DNA of 64,000 nt from CALMEC01 sp964434425 (GTDB lineage Bacteria; Actinomycetota; Thermoleophilia; Miltoncostaeales; Miltoncostaeaceae). Shown here piece by piece: positions 16,946 through 26,554 of this stretch. The notes under the pieces were generated by a model, which saw only the letters and a list, made by a program, of their open reading frames with translations, was not told the DNA's origin and ran no database searches. Each line of letters starts with the position of its first letter. Position 1 is the first letter of the stretch. The stretch lies in contig CAYSVH010000012.1 in the NCBI GenBank assembly GCA_964434425.1, positions 1 to 64,000 of the forward strand, given 5' to 3'. A program made the position numbers and the translations under genes.

Positions 16946-18085
16946 CTAGGCCACGATGTCCGCGAAGCGCAGTCGGGCCACCATCGCGGCCGTCCGGGCC
17001 AGGTCCCGGCTGGTCTCGGCGATCGGCTCCGCCGACGGGTCGCCCGAGCCGATGGGGAAGGCTGCGACGAATCCCGCCTCCCGGATCTGCCGGGGACCGA
17101 GTGCGAGCTGCCCGCACAGGCACACCGTGGGCACACCCTGGGCCGCGGCGCGGCGCGCAAGCGCGACGGGGGCCTTTCCGTCCAGTGACTGGAGGTCCAA
17201 ACGCCCCTCGCCGGTGATGCACAGATCGGCGCCGTCCAGGGCAGCGTCGATGCCGACGACGTCGAGCACGAGATCGGCACCGGACGTGATGGTCGCACCG
17301 AACAGTGCGACCATGGTGCCCGCCACGCCACCCGCGGCCCCCGCGCCCGGGAGGTCGCGCACATCGGCATGCCCGTCCGCCACGAAGAGGTCGGCGAGGT
17401 TGCGCAGGCCCGCGTCGAGCGCGTCCACCTGCTCCGGCGTGGCGCCCTTCTGCGGGCCGAAGACGGCGGCCGCGCCGCACCGCCCGATCAGGGGGTTGGT
17501 GACGTCGCCGGCGATGACGACCTCGACGTCCGCCAGGCGCGGGTCGGTGTCAGTCACGTCGATGCGGGCGACACGGACGAGGTCGGCACCCGTGCCCTCG
17601 AGCTCCCGCCCGTCGGCATCCAGGATGCGACCGCCGAGCGCGCGGATGATCCCGAGCCCGCCGTCGGTGGTGGCGCTCCCTCCGAGGGTCAGGATGAGGC
17701 GCGTCGGGTTGAAGTCGAGCGCCGCACGGATCAGCTCGCCGGTGCCGTGGGTGCTCGCCGCCATGACGTCACGCTCGTCGTCGGTGAGGCGCTCGTACCC
17801 GGACGCCGCGGCCAGCTCGACCACGGCCGTGGGCGTCGCACCGCGCAGAAGGCCGATCCGTGCGGATACCGGACGCCCGAGCGGATCGGACACCGTGAAT
17901 GCACGCTCCCGGCCGTCCCGCGCCATCAAGGCATCCCGGGTGCCCTCGCCGCCGTCGGCGACCGGCACCACCGCGACGTCGAGATCGTGCCCTGCGGCGC
18001 GCAGCCCCGTGGCAACGGCGTGCGCGGCGTCGACCGCGGATGCGGCCCCCTTGAACGGGGCCGGCGCCACCACGACGCGAGTCAC
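16946..18085 (-). CDS. Glycerate kinase (GlxK/GarK type)
   Basis: 379 residues of glycerate kinase family 1, phosphorylating D-glycerate to 2-phosphoglycerate. Signature pieces: VVAPAPFKGAASAVDAA at the N-terminus, VADGGEGTRDA, LTLGGSATTDGGLG, GPQKGATPEQV, GAGAAGGVAG and TGEGRLDLQSLDGKAP. GTG 18085 overlaps the stop of the SDR gene (GTGA), so the two are probably co-transcribed with the upstream two-component genes. The length matches the family. Confidence 0.92.
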   Translation of the reverse strand: MTRVVVAPAPFKGAASAVDAAHAVATGLRAAGHDLDVAVVPVADGGEGTRDALMARDGRERAFTVSDPLGRPVSARIGLLRGATPTAVVELAAASGYERLTDDERDVMAASTHGTGELIRAALDFNPTRLILTLGGSATTDGGLGIIRALGGRILDADGRELEGTGADLVRVARIDVTDTDPRLADVEVVIAGDVTNPLIGRCGAAAVFGPQKGATPEQVDALDAGLRNLADLFVADGHADVRDLPGAGAAGGVAGTMVALFGATITSGADLVLDVVGIDAALDGADLCITGEGRLDLQSLDGKAPVALARRAAAQGVPTVCLCGQLALGPRQIREAGFVAAFPIGSGDPSAEPIAETSRDLARTAAMVARLRFADIVA

Positions 18086-18912
18086 GTCCCGATGGTCCCG
18101 TCGACCCCGAGGAAGTCGAGCAGCTCGTCGGACGTCAGCCCCGCCAGATGCGCGGCGTCCTCGCCGATGGGCATCGCGACCGGCGGGTCGGGCGCCGCGA
18201 GGAGTTCGGCGAGCTGGTCGGCGACCTCCTCGGCGGGAAGATCGACCCATTGGCGCCAGCGACGAAGTCCGCCCACCGTCTGGGTGGTCATCGCCGCCCA
18301 CGGCCCGTCGTCGAAGCTCATCGCCGGCGAGCGCACGGCCGAGGCGGAGAAGCCCGTCGCCACCATGCCCGGCTCGACCCGGATGATCTCGACGCCGTAG
18401 GGCCGGATCTCGACGCGCAGCGTGTCGGCCATCGCGTCGAACGCCGCCTTGCTCGCCCGGTAGGCGCCGACGAGCGGAGTGCACAGGTGCGCCCCGACGG
18501 ACGAGACGACCATGATGCGACCGCGCCGGGCCTCGCGCATCTTCGGAAGGACGGCCTGCGTCACGGCGAGCGCACCGAAGACGTTCGTCTCGAACTGGAC
18601 GCGGAGATCGTCCATCTCGAGACCCTCCACCGGTCCGAGGTAGGCGTAGCCCGCATTGCTCACGAGCGCGTCGAGCGCACCTTCCGCGATCTCCTCGGCC
18701 GTCGCCACGGCGCTGCGCACGGTGTCGTGATCGGTGACGTCGAGGGGGACGACGGTGATCCGAGGATCGTCCCCGTAGTCGACCGCCGACGGATCGCGCG
18801 CCCCGGCGACGACGCGCCAGCCCCCGTCCGCCAGCGATCGGGCGACGGCCATGCCGAGCCCCCGGCTGGCCCCGGTGACGAGGACCACCCCCTCATCGGA
18901 TTGACGCGTCAT
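18082..18912 (-). CDS. Short-chain dehydrogenase/reductase
   Basis: 276 residues of the classical SDR family. Cofactor motif TGASRGLG at 13-20, structural SNAGYAY, catalytic Ser in MVVSSVG and YRASK as the YxxxK pair. The Arg/Asp pattern after strand 2 (AGARDPSAV) suggests NADP preference. The substrate is unknown. It starts inside the stop of the histidine kinase gene (ATGA) and is coupled to glycerate kinase; whether it acts on a glycerate-related substrate is only a guess from context. Confidence 0.88.
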   Translation of the reverse strand: MTRQSDEGVVLVTGASRGLGMAVARSLADGGWRVVAGARDPSAVDYGDDPRITVVPLDVTDHDTVRSAVATAEEIAEGALDALVSNAGYAYLGPVEGLEMDDLRVQFETNVFGALAVTQAVLPKMREARRGRIMVVSSVGAHLCTPLVGAYRASKAAFDAMADTLRVEIRPYGVEIIRVEPGMVATGFSASAVRSPAMSFDDGPWAAMTTQTVGGLRRWRQWVDLPAEEVADQLAELLAAPDPPVAMPIGEDAAHLAGLTSDELLDFLGVDGTIGT

Positions 18913-20744
18913 TCCTCAGATTCCTCCCGAGCGACCACCGGCAACGACGTCCGGACACGCGGCAGCCGGACGGTGAAGACGCTACCGATGCCCGGAGCCG
19001 AACGCACCTCGATGCTGCCGTCGTGCGCCTCGGCCAGACCACGCGCGATCGAGAGCCCCAGGCCCAGGCCGCCGCCCTGCCGGGACTCGTCGGCCTGGTA
19101 GTAGCGGTCGAAGATGAACTGCTGAGCCTCGATGGGGATGCCCGTGCCCGTGTCGCGGACCGTGAGGAACGCGTCGTGGTCGGAGTGGGAGACGCCCACG
19201 GTCACCTTGCCGCCCGACCCGGTGTTCTTGAGCGCGTTGTCGAGAAGGATGAGCAGAAGCTGCTCCAGACGGGCGGGGTCGGCGTGGACCATGACCGGCT
19301 CGTCCGGATGAGAGGTGACCAGCTCGACGCCCTCCCGCTCGGCGAGAAGCGCCCGGGATCCGGCGACCCCGTCGGCGAGCTCTCTCATGTCGACCATCTC
19401 GCGGTCCAGCGGGAGGGCGCCGGCGTCGATCCGGGCGAGCTCCAGCTGCTCGGCGATGAGCCGCTCGAGCCGCTGCACCTCGATGTCGGTGAGCTTGAGG
19501 AACTCGGCGCGCTGCTCCGGCGAGAGGTTCTCGCTCTCCATGAGCTCGAGGAACCCCTTGACGGCCGTGAGCGGAGTCTTGAGCTCGTGCGACACGTTGG
19601 CGATCAGGTCCCGACGGGCCCGGTCGAGTCCGCGCTCTTCCGTCACGTCCCGAAGGGTGATCACCGTGCCCGCCTCCTTCGAGAGACGGACGGCCGACAG
19701 GAGGACGTGGTGTCCGCCCCGAAGCTCGGCCTCCGCGATCTGCGGCGTCCCCGGCATCTCGGTGGCCTCGCCCACCACCGTGCGCACGGCGTCGGGGAGG
19801 TCCTCCAGGTGCAGTTCCGACACGCCCTCCGGCAGTCGCAGGAGGGCGCGCGCCGAGTCGTTGGCGACGGTCACCTCGCCCTGGTCGCTCACGGCGATCA
19901 CACCCTCGACGAGGGCGGCCACCAGGGCGCGGGCACGGTCGCGATCGGTCACGGTCTCGTCGACCAGCCCCTCCAGGCGCGACGCCATGCGGTTGATGCT
20001 GCCGGCGAGCGACGTCAACTCCCGTGGCGACGACTCTGCCGCACGTGCCGAGAGCTCACCGCGGGCCAGCGCCGCGGCCGTGCCGGCCAGGCGGCGGATG
20101 CGCGATCCGAAGAACCGGGCGAGCGTGATGCCGATCAGGCTGGCGAGCCCGAGGACGAACGCGACGGCGATCATCACGCGCCGCTGCACCTGGACCAGTC
20201 GCGGCGGCACGCCGTCCATGGGGCGGGCGATCTCGAGGACCGCGTTCCACCGCTGGCCGCGATCGTCGCGGACGTTCACCGCGTTGGCGGCCTGGAGCAC
20301 GTCGCGGCCTCCGACCCGCACCCGCCGTGACGCCACGCGGACCACATCGGGCTGAGGCGCCCTCCAGGCCTCGTTGATCTGGAGCGCCGGATAGCTGGGC
20401 CCGGTCGACGGCAGGAACCCGTGGGTGACACTCTCGCTGACGACCCGCGGCGGCAGCCGGAAAATCCGCGTGCCCGGAAAGACGGTGAGCCGGGCGTCCC
20501 CGCCGACCCGCTGGGCCAGGGTGTCCACGGAGTCCCGGGACGTCCACGCCCGTTGACCCTCCTGGTGCAGGTACGACTCGGTCTGGGTCTGGATGCGGTC
20601 CGACTCGGTGTCGCGGATCGAGCGCTCGAGGGTGGGGAGCACCACGACGAGCACCGCCAGGCTCGCGAGCACGCCCACGGTGACGAACGCGACGACCAGC
20701 CAGGCCGACAGGCCGACCCGACGCCGCCGCGGGGTGCCGGTCAT
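18909..20744 (-). CDS. Sensor histidine kinase (PhoR-like)
   Basis: 611 residues: transmembrane helix 1 (LSAWLVVAFVTVGVLASLAVLVVV), an extracellular sensor region of ~140 residues, a second transmembrane helix (MIAVAFVLGLASLIGITLA), a HAMP linker, a PAS-like domain (LVEGVIAVSDQGEVTVAND), HisKA with the phospho-acceptor in NVSHELKTPLTAVKGF, and an HATPase domain with N box (LILLDNALKNTG), G1 (VRDTGTGIP) and G2 (GGLGLGLSI). The architecture matches PhoR/SenX3-type kinases. It follows the response regulator gene with a four-base overlap. The signal is unknown. Confidence 0.94.
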   Translation of the reverse strand: MTGTPRRRRVGLSAWLVVAFVTVGVLASLAVLVVVLPTLERSIRDTESDRIQTQTESYLHQEGQRAWTSRDSVDTLAQRVGGDARLTVFPGTRIFRLPPRVVSESVTHGFLPSTGPSYPALQINEAWRAPQPDVVRVASRRVRVGGRDVLQAANAVNVRDDRGQRWNAVLEIARPMDGVPPRLVQVQRRVMIAVAFVLGLASLIGITLARFFGSRIRRLAGTAAALARGELSARAAESSPRELTSLAGSINRMASRLEGLVDETVTDRDRARALVAALVEGVIAVSDQGEVTVANDSARALLRLPEGVSELHLEDLPDAVRTVVGEATEMPGTPQIAEAELRGGHHVLLSAVRLSKEAGTVITLRDVTEERGLDRARRDLIANVSHELKTPLTAVKGFLELMESENLSPEQRAEFLKLTDIEVQRLERLIAEQLELARIDAGALPLDREMVDMRELADGVAGSRALLAEREGVELVTSHPDEPVMVHADPARLEQLLLILLDNALKNTGSGGKVTVGVSHSDHDAFLTVRDTGTGIPIEAQQFIFDRYYQADESRQGGGLGLGLSIARGLAEAHDGSIEVRSAPGIGSVFTVRLPRVRTSLPVVAREESEE

Positions 20745-21439
20745 GGCCCCGACGTGTCCTCTCCGCCGAACGCGTAGCCCACACCGCGCACGGTGCGGAT
20801 GAGCGTGGGGGTGGACGCGTCGTCCTCGATCTTCTGACGCAGATGCCGCACGTGGACGTCGACGCTCCGCAGGTCACCGTAGAACGTGCCCTTCCAGAGG
20901 TGGTCCATCAGCTCCTGCCGGGTGAACACCCGGCGCGGCGACTTGGCCAGCTTGTGGAGGATCTCGAACTCGGAGAGCGTGAGGGTCAGCTCCTCGCCGT
21001 TCTTCTGAACCGAACGGGCCGCGGGATCGATGACCAGGTCGCCGACCCGCAGCGCCTCCTCCACGTCGGTGTCCATGCGGCCCCGGCGGAGATTCGCCTT
21101 CACCCGCGACACGAGCTCCCGCGGCGAGAACGGCTTGGTCACGTAGTCGTCGGCGCCCAGCTCGAGGCCGAGAACCTTGTCGAGTTCCTCGCCCCGGGCG
21201 GACAGCATGATGATGGGCATGCTGTGCTCGGCACGGATCCTCTGGCAGACCTCGAGGCCGTCCATGCCGGGCAGCATGACGTCAAGCACGACGAGGTCGA
21301 CGGTGTCGCGATCGATCGCCGCAAGGGCGTCATCACCCCGGCCCACCGAGACGACCTCGAAGCCCGCATCCTTCAATGCGAACTCAACGATCGTGCGGAT
21401 GGACTGCTCGTCGTCGACCACGAGGATGCGCTGAGACAT
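20741..21439 (-). CDS. OmpR/PhoB-family response regulator
   Basis: 232 residues: receiver domain with phospho-acceptor Asp53 (LDVMLPGMDG), acidic DDEQ at 9-12 and the conserved Lys in VTKPFSPREL, then an OmpR-type winged helix ending in RTVRGVGYAFGG. ATG 21439 is used because a TACACT box lies seven bases upstream (leaderless). It heads the operon regulator-kinase-SDR-glycerate kinase. Its regulon cannot be read from the window. Confidence 0.94.
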   Translation of the reverse strand: MSQRILVVDDEQSIRTIVEFALKDAGFEVVSVGRGDDALAAIDRDTVDLVVLDVMLPGMDGLEVCQRIRAEHSMPIIMLSARGEELDKVLGLELGADDYVTKPFSPRELVSRVKANLRRGRMDTDVEEALRVGDLVIDPAARSVQKNGEELTLTLSEFEILHKLAKSPRRVFTRQELMDHLWKGTFYGDLRSVDVHVRHLRQKIEDDASTPTLIRTVRGVGYAFGGEDTSGP

Positions 21440-21446
21440 TCCATGA

Positions 21447-21452
21447 AGTGTA
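21447..21452 (-). promoter_or_regulatory. -10 box for leaderless response regulator mRNA
   Basis: TACACT on the minus strand, seven bases before ATG 21439, without a Shine-Dalgarno sequence in between. Confidence 0.45.
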
Positions 21453-21597
21453 GAGGGCCGGTCAGCGTGCACGCGGACACGTCGTCATGACGCCACGCAC
21501 GGACGGCGGAGTCACGCCGACCGTGGAGGATCGGCCCGCGGACGACACCACCGACCCGGGACGGTCGGCCGCATGCCCACCGCGTAGGCTCCTCGGG

Positions 21598-22072
21598 ATG
21601 TGGCGGACGTCCCTCTACGCGATCCTCGCGATCACGGGCGGCAGGTGCCCCGCGCCGCAGTCCACCGTGAACGCCCGGATGCGCGACGTGCTGCGCGGAT
21701 CGCCGTGGAGTGCCGCGATGGTCTCGGTGATCATCTCGGCCGTCATCCTCGCCGCCCTCGCCCTCATCGGGGGGCAGGGGCACCAGGTGGCGCGCTCGCT
21801 GGGCGAGGGACCCTGGTGGGCCTACCTGGGCGGTGTGCTCGGCGTCGTCTTCCTGGTCACGAGCCTGGCCGCCGTCGTCCACATGGGGGCGACGGTGACC
21901 GATATCGCCGTCACGCTCGGCGGAACCGTCTCGGCGGCCGTCGCCGACCGGGTACGGGCTGCTCGGGCTGCGGGCCACGGATCTCGGCGGGCAGCGGATC
22001 ACGGCGATCGGCCTGATGACCGTCGCGCTCGGACTCCTCCTGTACGAAGCGGTGTCGCGCGGCGGAAGCTGA
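21598..22072 (+). pseudogene. DMT-family (DUF606/YdcZ-like) membrane protein, frameshifted
   Basis: The first frame runs from ATG 21598 through VNARMRDVLRGSPWSAAMVS, GPWWAYLGGVLGVVFLV and AVTLGGTVSAAVADR. Near 21951 the frame must shift by one base to continue YGLLGLRATDLGGQ and ITAIGLMTVALGLLLYEAVS to the TGA at 22072. An extra G in the CGGG at 21949-21952 explains it. The combined 158 codons give four hydrophobic helices in the order of half-size DMT transporters of the DUF606 type. TAGGCT (21585-21590) with seven bases before the ATG is a leaderless promoter. A pseudogene or a one-base assembly error. Confidence 0.6.
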
Positions 22073-22199
22073 TCGTCGACGACCGGGCCGTCACCACCGC
22101 CGGCACGCATCGAACGCCCGGCCCGCACAAGGGATTCGGGGGTGTCAGGAGAAACCTCCTCCCTACCGTTACGTCACCGCCACCCGTCATCATCCGCAC

Positions 22200-23405
22200 A
22201 TGACCGATCTTCCGACGCTTCCCTCGGATTCATCCTCACCACCCCCACCTCCGCGCCGCAGCCGCTCGTCGCTGCTCGTGTCCGTGCTCATCCCCGCCAT
22301 CGTCGGCGGGCTTGTGGCGTTCGGCGTGACGAGGTTCGCGGACGGCGACGGGCCCACCCGTACCGTCACCGTGACCGAATCGGTGGACGCCTCCGGTGAG
22401 ACGGTCACGCAGGCACCCATCGAAGAGGACGGCGACTCCGACGCCAACGCGCCGTCGATCCCGGCCGTCGTCCGTCGCGCCGGACCGGGCGTGGTCGAGG
22501 TGCGCGCGGGCAGCGGCTTCGGCACGGGCTTCCTGGTGGACCGCAACGGCCGCATCCTCACCAACGCCCACGTCGTCGGATCCTCGCAGCGGGTGCAGGT
22601 GGTGTACCAGGACGCGACACAGGTGACGGCCCGGGTGATCGCCGCGGATCCGGCCATCGACCTGGCCGTCCTCGATGCCGGGGATCCCCCGGCATCGGCG
22701 TCGGTGCTGCCGCTGGCGCGCAGCCGGGATGTGCAGGTGGGACAGACGGTCATCGCGATCGGAAACCCTCTCGACTTCTCGAACAGCGTCTCCAGCGGGA
22801 TCGTGTCGGGCCTCAAGCGGCAGATCTGCTCGCCGGACCGGACGCCGATCGGCAACGTCATCCAGACCGACGCCGCGATCAACCAGGGCAACTCCGGCGG
22901 CCCGCTCCTCGACGCGCACGGACGGGTGATCGGCATCAACTCCCAGATCGCCAGCCAGGGCGGTGGCAACGAGGGGATCGGCTTCGCGGTGCCGATCGAC
23001 ACCGTTCGACCGGTCATGCAGGACATCCTCGAGCTGGGGAAGCCACGTCACGCGTGGATCGGGATCACGGGTGAGGAGCTCACCCCCCAGACGGCCAAGG
23101 ACCTGGGACTGGAGGGCAAGACGGGCGTCGCCCTCCGGACCGTGGAGGCGGGCGGGCCCGCCAAGGCCGCCGGCCTCGTCCCGACGAACGTGCAGTCGGA
23201 TGACGCCCCTCCGAAGGGCGCGGACATCATCACCGCTGTGGCGGGGCGCCCGGTCCGCGACTTCGGCGACCTGTCCCAGGAGGTGTCCAGCCGTCGCGTG
23301 GGCGAGTCGATCGAGATCACCTACCTGCGGGACGGCACCGAGAGGACCGCAACCGTCAAGCTGGCCGATCGGCCGCCCTCTGTGGGTCCCAATCCCTGTT
23401 CATGA
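22200..23405 (+). CDS. HtrA/DegP-like serine protease with PDZ domain
   Basis: 401 residues: a Pro/Ser-rich cytoplasmic start, a transmembrane helix at 24-45, a trypsin-like domain with His124 (TNAHVV), Asp154 (PAIDLAVL) and Ser232 (GNSGGP), and a C-terminal PDZ domain (~285-390, with GKPRHAWIGITGEEL and GADIITAVAGRPV). Such proteases degrade or refold damaged envelope proteins. ATG 22200 follows the DUF606 remnant by 127 bases. The stop overlaps the next gene's ATG. It is a paralogue of the PDZ-less protease at 3328. Confidence 0.93.
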   Translation: MTDLPTLPSDSSSPPPPPRRSRSSLLVSVLIPAIVGGLVAFGVTRFADGDGPTRTVTVTESVDASGETVTQAPIEEDGDSDANAPSIPAVVRRAGPGVVEVRAGSGFGTGFLVDRNGRILTNAHVVGSSQRVQVVYQDATQVTARVIAADPAIDLAVLDAGDPPASASVLPLARSRDVQVGQTVIAIGNPLDFSNSVSSGIVSGLKRQICSPDRTPIGNVIQTDAAINQGNSGGPLLDAHGRVIGINSQIASQGGGNEGIGFAVPIDTVRPVMQDILELGKPRHAWIGITGEELTPQTAKDLGLEGKTGVALRTVEAGGPAKAAGLVPTNVQSDDAPPKGADIITAVAGRPVRDFGDLSQEVSSRRVGESIEITYLRDGTERTATVKLADRPPSVGPNPCS

Positions 23406-23932
23406 GCGCGACGGAACGCCCGCACGGGGTCGAGATCACGGTTCGGCCCGCCGCACTCGATGACGCGCACCGCATCGGCGAGATCTACGACGAGGCGATC
23501 GCCGCGGGCAACGCCACATTCGCCGTGGCCCCGCATCCCGAGAGCGAACGTCGCGGCTGGCTGGCGGGGCGGGCGGCGACCGCACCCGTCTTCGTCGCCG
23601 ACATGGACGGAACCGTCGTGGGCTGGTCGGCCATCGCGCCTTTCAGCCACCGTTCGTGGTTCAGCGGCGTCGGCGAGTACACCGTCTACGTGACGGCGTC
23701 CGCACGCGGGCGGGGTATCGGGACCGGGCTTCTCGACGACCTCATCCTCAAGGCCCCCGCGTTCGGCTACTGGAAGCTGGTCGGCCTCATCTTCCCCGAG
23801 AACACCGCCGGACTCGTTCTGGCGCGCCACGCCGGATTCGTGGAGGTGGGCACGTTCCGCGATCACGGACGCCTCAACGGTGACTGGCAGGACATCTCGA
23901 TCGTCGAGCGACACCTGGAGCGACCACGCTGA
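23402..23932 (+). CDS. GNAT N-acetyltransferase (phosphinothricin acetyltransferase-like)
   Basis: 176 residues of the GNAT fold. The acetyl-CoA site is VTASARGRGIGTGLLDDLI; the flanking VRPAALDDAHRIGEIYDEAI, VGWSAIAPF, EYTVYV, GLIFPENTAGLVLARHAGF and the RDHGRLNGDWQD ending match the PAT/Bar and YncA-type group that acetylate amino groups of phosphinothricin, methionine sulfone or similar compounds. The true substrate is unknown. Coupled to the protease gene by an ATGA overlap. Confidence 0.88.
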   Translation: MSATERPHGVEITVRPAALDDAHRIGEIYDEAIAAGNATFAVAPHPESERRGWLAGRAATAPVFVADMDGTVVGWSAIAPFSHRSWFSGVGEYTVYVTASARGRGIGTGLLDDLILKAPAFGYWKLVGLIFPENTAGLVLARHAGFVEVGTFRDHGRLNGDWQDISIVERHLERPR

Positions 23933-23964
23933 GTCGACGCTGCGGCAGCGCCGCGATCGTCGCG

Positions 23965-25218
23965 GTGGCGGCCATCGCGCTCGCGGGATGCGGATCGGTC
24001 GGCACCTCCCAGTGCGGACCGTCCGATCCGCCGACCGTGCTGAGCGGCCATCAGAGGGTGAATCCCGTCGTCGCCTCGAACGGCGGCACCGACGCCATCG
24101 CCGCATGGCAGACGACGACCGGCGCGCCCGTGGAGGTCCGCACCCGGCGAAACGCGGGAGCCTGGAGCCCGGTGCAGCAGATCGGCGGACGCAACTCGCG
24201 CGAACCGTCGGTGGCCATGACCGTCGACGGCCGGGGCTTCGTGGCATTGCAGACCCATGACGAATCCCATCGCGCAAGGATCGGCGTGATGACCGACGCC
24301 GACGGGTGGACGTCGACGACGTTCATCTCGGCCGAGAACCGGAGCGCACGCAAACCGCGCATCGCGTTCGACCGGGCGGGGCGGGCCATCGCCGTGTGGC
24401 AGGCCGACCGGTCCGGGACGTCCACCGCGATCCAGATGTCCGAGCGGAGGGCCGACGGCACCTGGTCCGAGCCGCAGACGATCTCGGACAGCGGCCGTGT
24501 GGGCACTCCGCATCTGGCCGTGGCACCGGACGGCTCGGCCGTGGTCGCCTGGCATGGTCAGTCCGGCCGCCGCACGCAGATCTGGGCCGCGGCCCGCGAT
24601 GCGGCCGGAACCTGGTCCGATGCCGAGCCGGTGTCGTCCGCGGTTCATCACGCACTGGATCCCGGTGTCACCGCGTTCGCAACGGGCGTCGGCGCCGTCG
24701 CCTGGGTCGAGTCCGGGCGCGGCGGACCGACGTACGTCAACGTGGCCCGCCTCGCCGACGGTGAGTGGGACACGCCGGCCACCGTCACCGAACCCGATGA
24801 GATCCCGCGCGAGATGTCCCGTCCCGGACGCGCCGACATGGCTCCGGGCCTCGTGTTCGCACCCGATGGGCGGCTCACGGTCTCGTGGGCCGCGGGGAGA
24901 GGCGGGGCGACCGAGGTGGCGACGGCGACGACCGACGACGCCGGACGCTTCACGCCCGTCCAGCCGCTGTCGCGACCCGGCCAGCAGGCGGGAGGCGTCG
25001 CCGTCGGACGTGCACCGGGAGGGGTTCCGGTGACCGGCTGGGAGGAGATCGACGGCGGCCTGCTGCGGGTCCGGACCAGAACCGCGGACGGCGTCTGCCG
25101 CGACGTCGCCCCGGCGGACGGCGAGTCCGCAGGCATCCGGATCGCCGGAGGGACCGCGCCCGTGGCGGTGTACATCGACCTGAACCGCGGCCGGATCATG
25201 GCGGCCGACCTCACGTGA
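23965..25218 (+). CDS. Lipoprotein with beta-propeller-like repeats
   Basis: About 417 residues. IALAGCGS is a lipobox, but GTG 23965 leaves only nine residues before the Cys; an in-frame CTG at 23929, overlapping the previous stop (CTGA), would give a full signal (SRRCGSAAIVAVAAIALAGC), so the true start is probably upstream of 23965. The mature part consists of repeats of ~50 residues around the pattern GRAIAVWQ...DGTWSEPQTIS and GSAVVAWHG...AGTWSDAEPVS, typical of sialidase-like beta-propellers. No catalytic motif is recognised. The stop overlaps the glycosyltransferase start. Confidence 0.7.
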   Translation: MAAIALAGCGSVGTSQCGPSDPPTVLSGHQRVNPVVASNGGTDAIAAWQTTTGAPVEVRTRRNAGAWSPVQQIGGRNSREPSVAMTVDGRGFVALQTHDESHRARIGVMTDADGWTSTTFISAENRSARKPRIAFDRAGRAIAVWQADRSGTSTAIQMSERRADGTWSEPQTISDSGRVGTPHLAVAPDGSAVVAWHGQSGRRTQIWAAARDAAGTWSDAEPVSSAVHHALDPGVTAFATGVGAVAWVESGRGGPTYVNVARLADGEWDTPATVTEPDEIPREMSRPGRADMAPGLVFAPDGRLTVSWAAGRGGATEVATATTDDAGRFTPVQPLSRPGQQAGGVAVGRAPGGVPVTGWEEIDGGLLRVRTRTADGVCRDVAPADGESAGIRIAGGTAPVAVYIDLNRGRIMAADLT

Positions 25219-26447
25219 GACGTCGCGCCGCCCTCATCGTCGCGCTCACCTTCGGATTCTGGGCCGTGATCCGGTGGGTCATCTACGCCTACCCCCAGCT
25301 CGGCGACACGCGCGTCTACCAGCACGCGGTGCGGATGATCGACGCCGGCTTCATGCCGTACCGGGACTTCGACATCGAGTACCCGCCGCTCGCCACCGGT
25401 TCGTTCTGGCTGATCGACCGCATACCCGGGCCGCCGACCTTCGCGTTCTCGATGGCCATGTGCGCCGCGCTGGCGGCGTCCGCAGTGGCCGCGCTCGTGC
25501 TCGCACAGCAGATGCGGCTGCCCCGGGGACGCACGGTCTTCGCCGTGGCCGTCACCATCCTGCTCCCGGTCCTCCTGGGGACCCTGCTCCAGACCCGCTA
25601 CGACCTCTTGCTCACGGTGTTCCTGGCTTGGCTGACCGTTGCCGCGGTCGCCCGGCGCTTCGGATGGATGTGGACGCTTCTCGCCGTCGCGACAGCGATC
25701 AAGCTGGTGCCGGTCCTCCTCGTGCCCGTCCTCGCGATCTGGCACTGGCGTCACCGCGGCACCAAGCGTGCGGCGGGAGGCGTCGCCGGCTTCTCCGCCG
25801 GCGTGGCGCTCACCTTCATCCCCTTCGTCATCATGGCGCCGTCGGGCATCTGGCAGCTGTTCGCGTACCACCTCGAACGCCCCCTGCAGATGGAGTCCCT
25901 GGGGTCGTCGATCATCCACGCGCTCGGCCTGAGCTTCGAGCAGGTGCAGAGCTACGGGAGCGACAACATCGACGGCCACGCCCCGCAGATCGCCGCAACG
26001 CTGTCCACGGTGGCGCTGGTGGTGGCCATCGCCCTCATCGCCGTCCTGTTTCTCCGCATCTGCCGCGGAACGCCGGACGGACGGCACCTGGTGACCGCCG
26101 TCGCCGCGACCCTGCTGGCGTGCGTGGTGTTCGGCAAGGTCGTCTCGCCCCAGTACCTCGCGTGGCTCGTGCCCATGGTGCTCGTCATCCCCGGCGTTCC
26201 GGGGACCTTCACCGCGGTCGGGGTGGCCGTGTCGCTGCCCGTGACACAGCTGGTCTTCCCCCTCCTCTACCGGGACCTCGTCGAACGTGCCGCACCGCTG
26301 CCGGTCGCGCTGCTGCTCGTCCGCAACCTGATTCTCGTCGCGGCCCTCGTCGTGGCGACGGCGGTGCTCGTGCGGGCGACCGGATGGCGCGTCGGACAGG
26401 AGGCCACCGTCACCCCGGCGGCCTCCCGGTCGGCGCCGACCACCTGA
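25215..26447 (+). CDS. Multi-pass glycosyltransferase (GT87/DUF2029-like mannosyltransferase)
   Basis: 410 residues with about ten hydrophobic helices. The first extracellular loop carries YRDFDIEYPPLATG with acidic residues, as in polyprenol-phosphate-sugar-dependent GT-C enzymes of the DUF2029/GT87 family (PimE-like alpha-mannosyltransferases). GTG 25215 overlaps the lipoprotein stop (GTGA). It probably transfers a sugar from a polyprenyl-phosphate donor outside the membrane, to a lipid or to the preceding lipoprotein; the acceptor is unknown. Confidence 0.75.
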   Translation: MRRRAALIVALTFGFWAVIRWVIYAYPQLGDTRVYQHAVRMIDAGFMPYRDFDIEYPPLATGSFWLIDRIPGPPTFAFSMAMCAALAASAVAALVLAQQMRLPRGRTVFAVAVTILLPVLLGTLLQTRYDLLLTVFLAWLTVAAVARRFGWMWTLLAVATAIKLVPVLLVPVLAIWHWRHRGTKRAAGGVAGFSAGVALTFIPFVIMAPSGIWQLFAYHLERPLQMESLGSSIIHALGLSFEQVQSYGSDNIDGHAPQIAATLSTVALVVAIALIAVLFLRICRGTPDGRHLVTAVAATLLACVVFGKVVSPQYLAWLVPMVLVIPGVPGTFTAVGVAVSLPVTQLVFPLLYRDLVERAAPLPVALLLVRNLILVAALVVATAVLVRATGWRVGQEATVTPAASRSAPTT

Positions 26448-26500
26448 GCGGCAACTGTACTTTCGTGTAGTTCCGCCGGAGGATTGTGGTCTTTTAGACT
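26448..26500 (+). promoter_or_regulatory. Hairpin and promoter region between glycosyltransferase and methyltransferase genes
   Basis: GCGGCAACT (26448-26456) pairs with AGTTCCGCC (26469-26477) with one bulge, a possible terminator for the gene ending at 26447. TAGACT at 26495-26500 is a -10 candidate for the methyltransferase gene, which has a 48-base leader and a ribosome binding site. Confidence 0.3.
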
Positions 26501-26554
26501 TTTCGACTGACGGATCACGCCGTGTCGCGCACGGTCGAAGGGGAGAGCCACACC

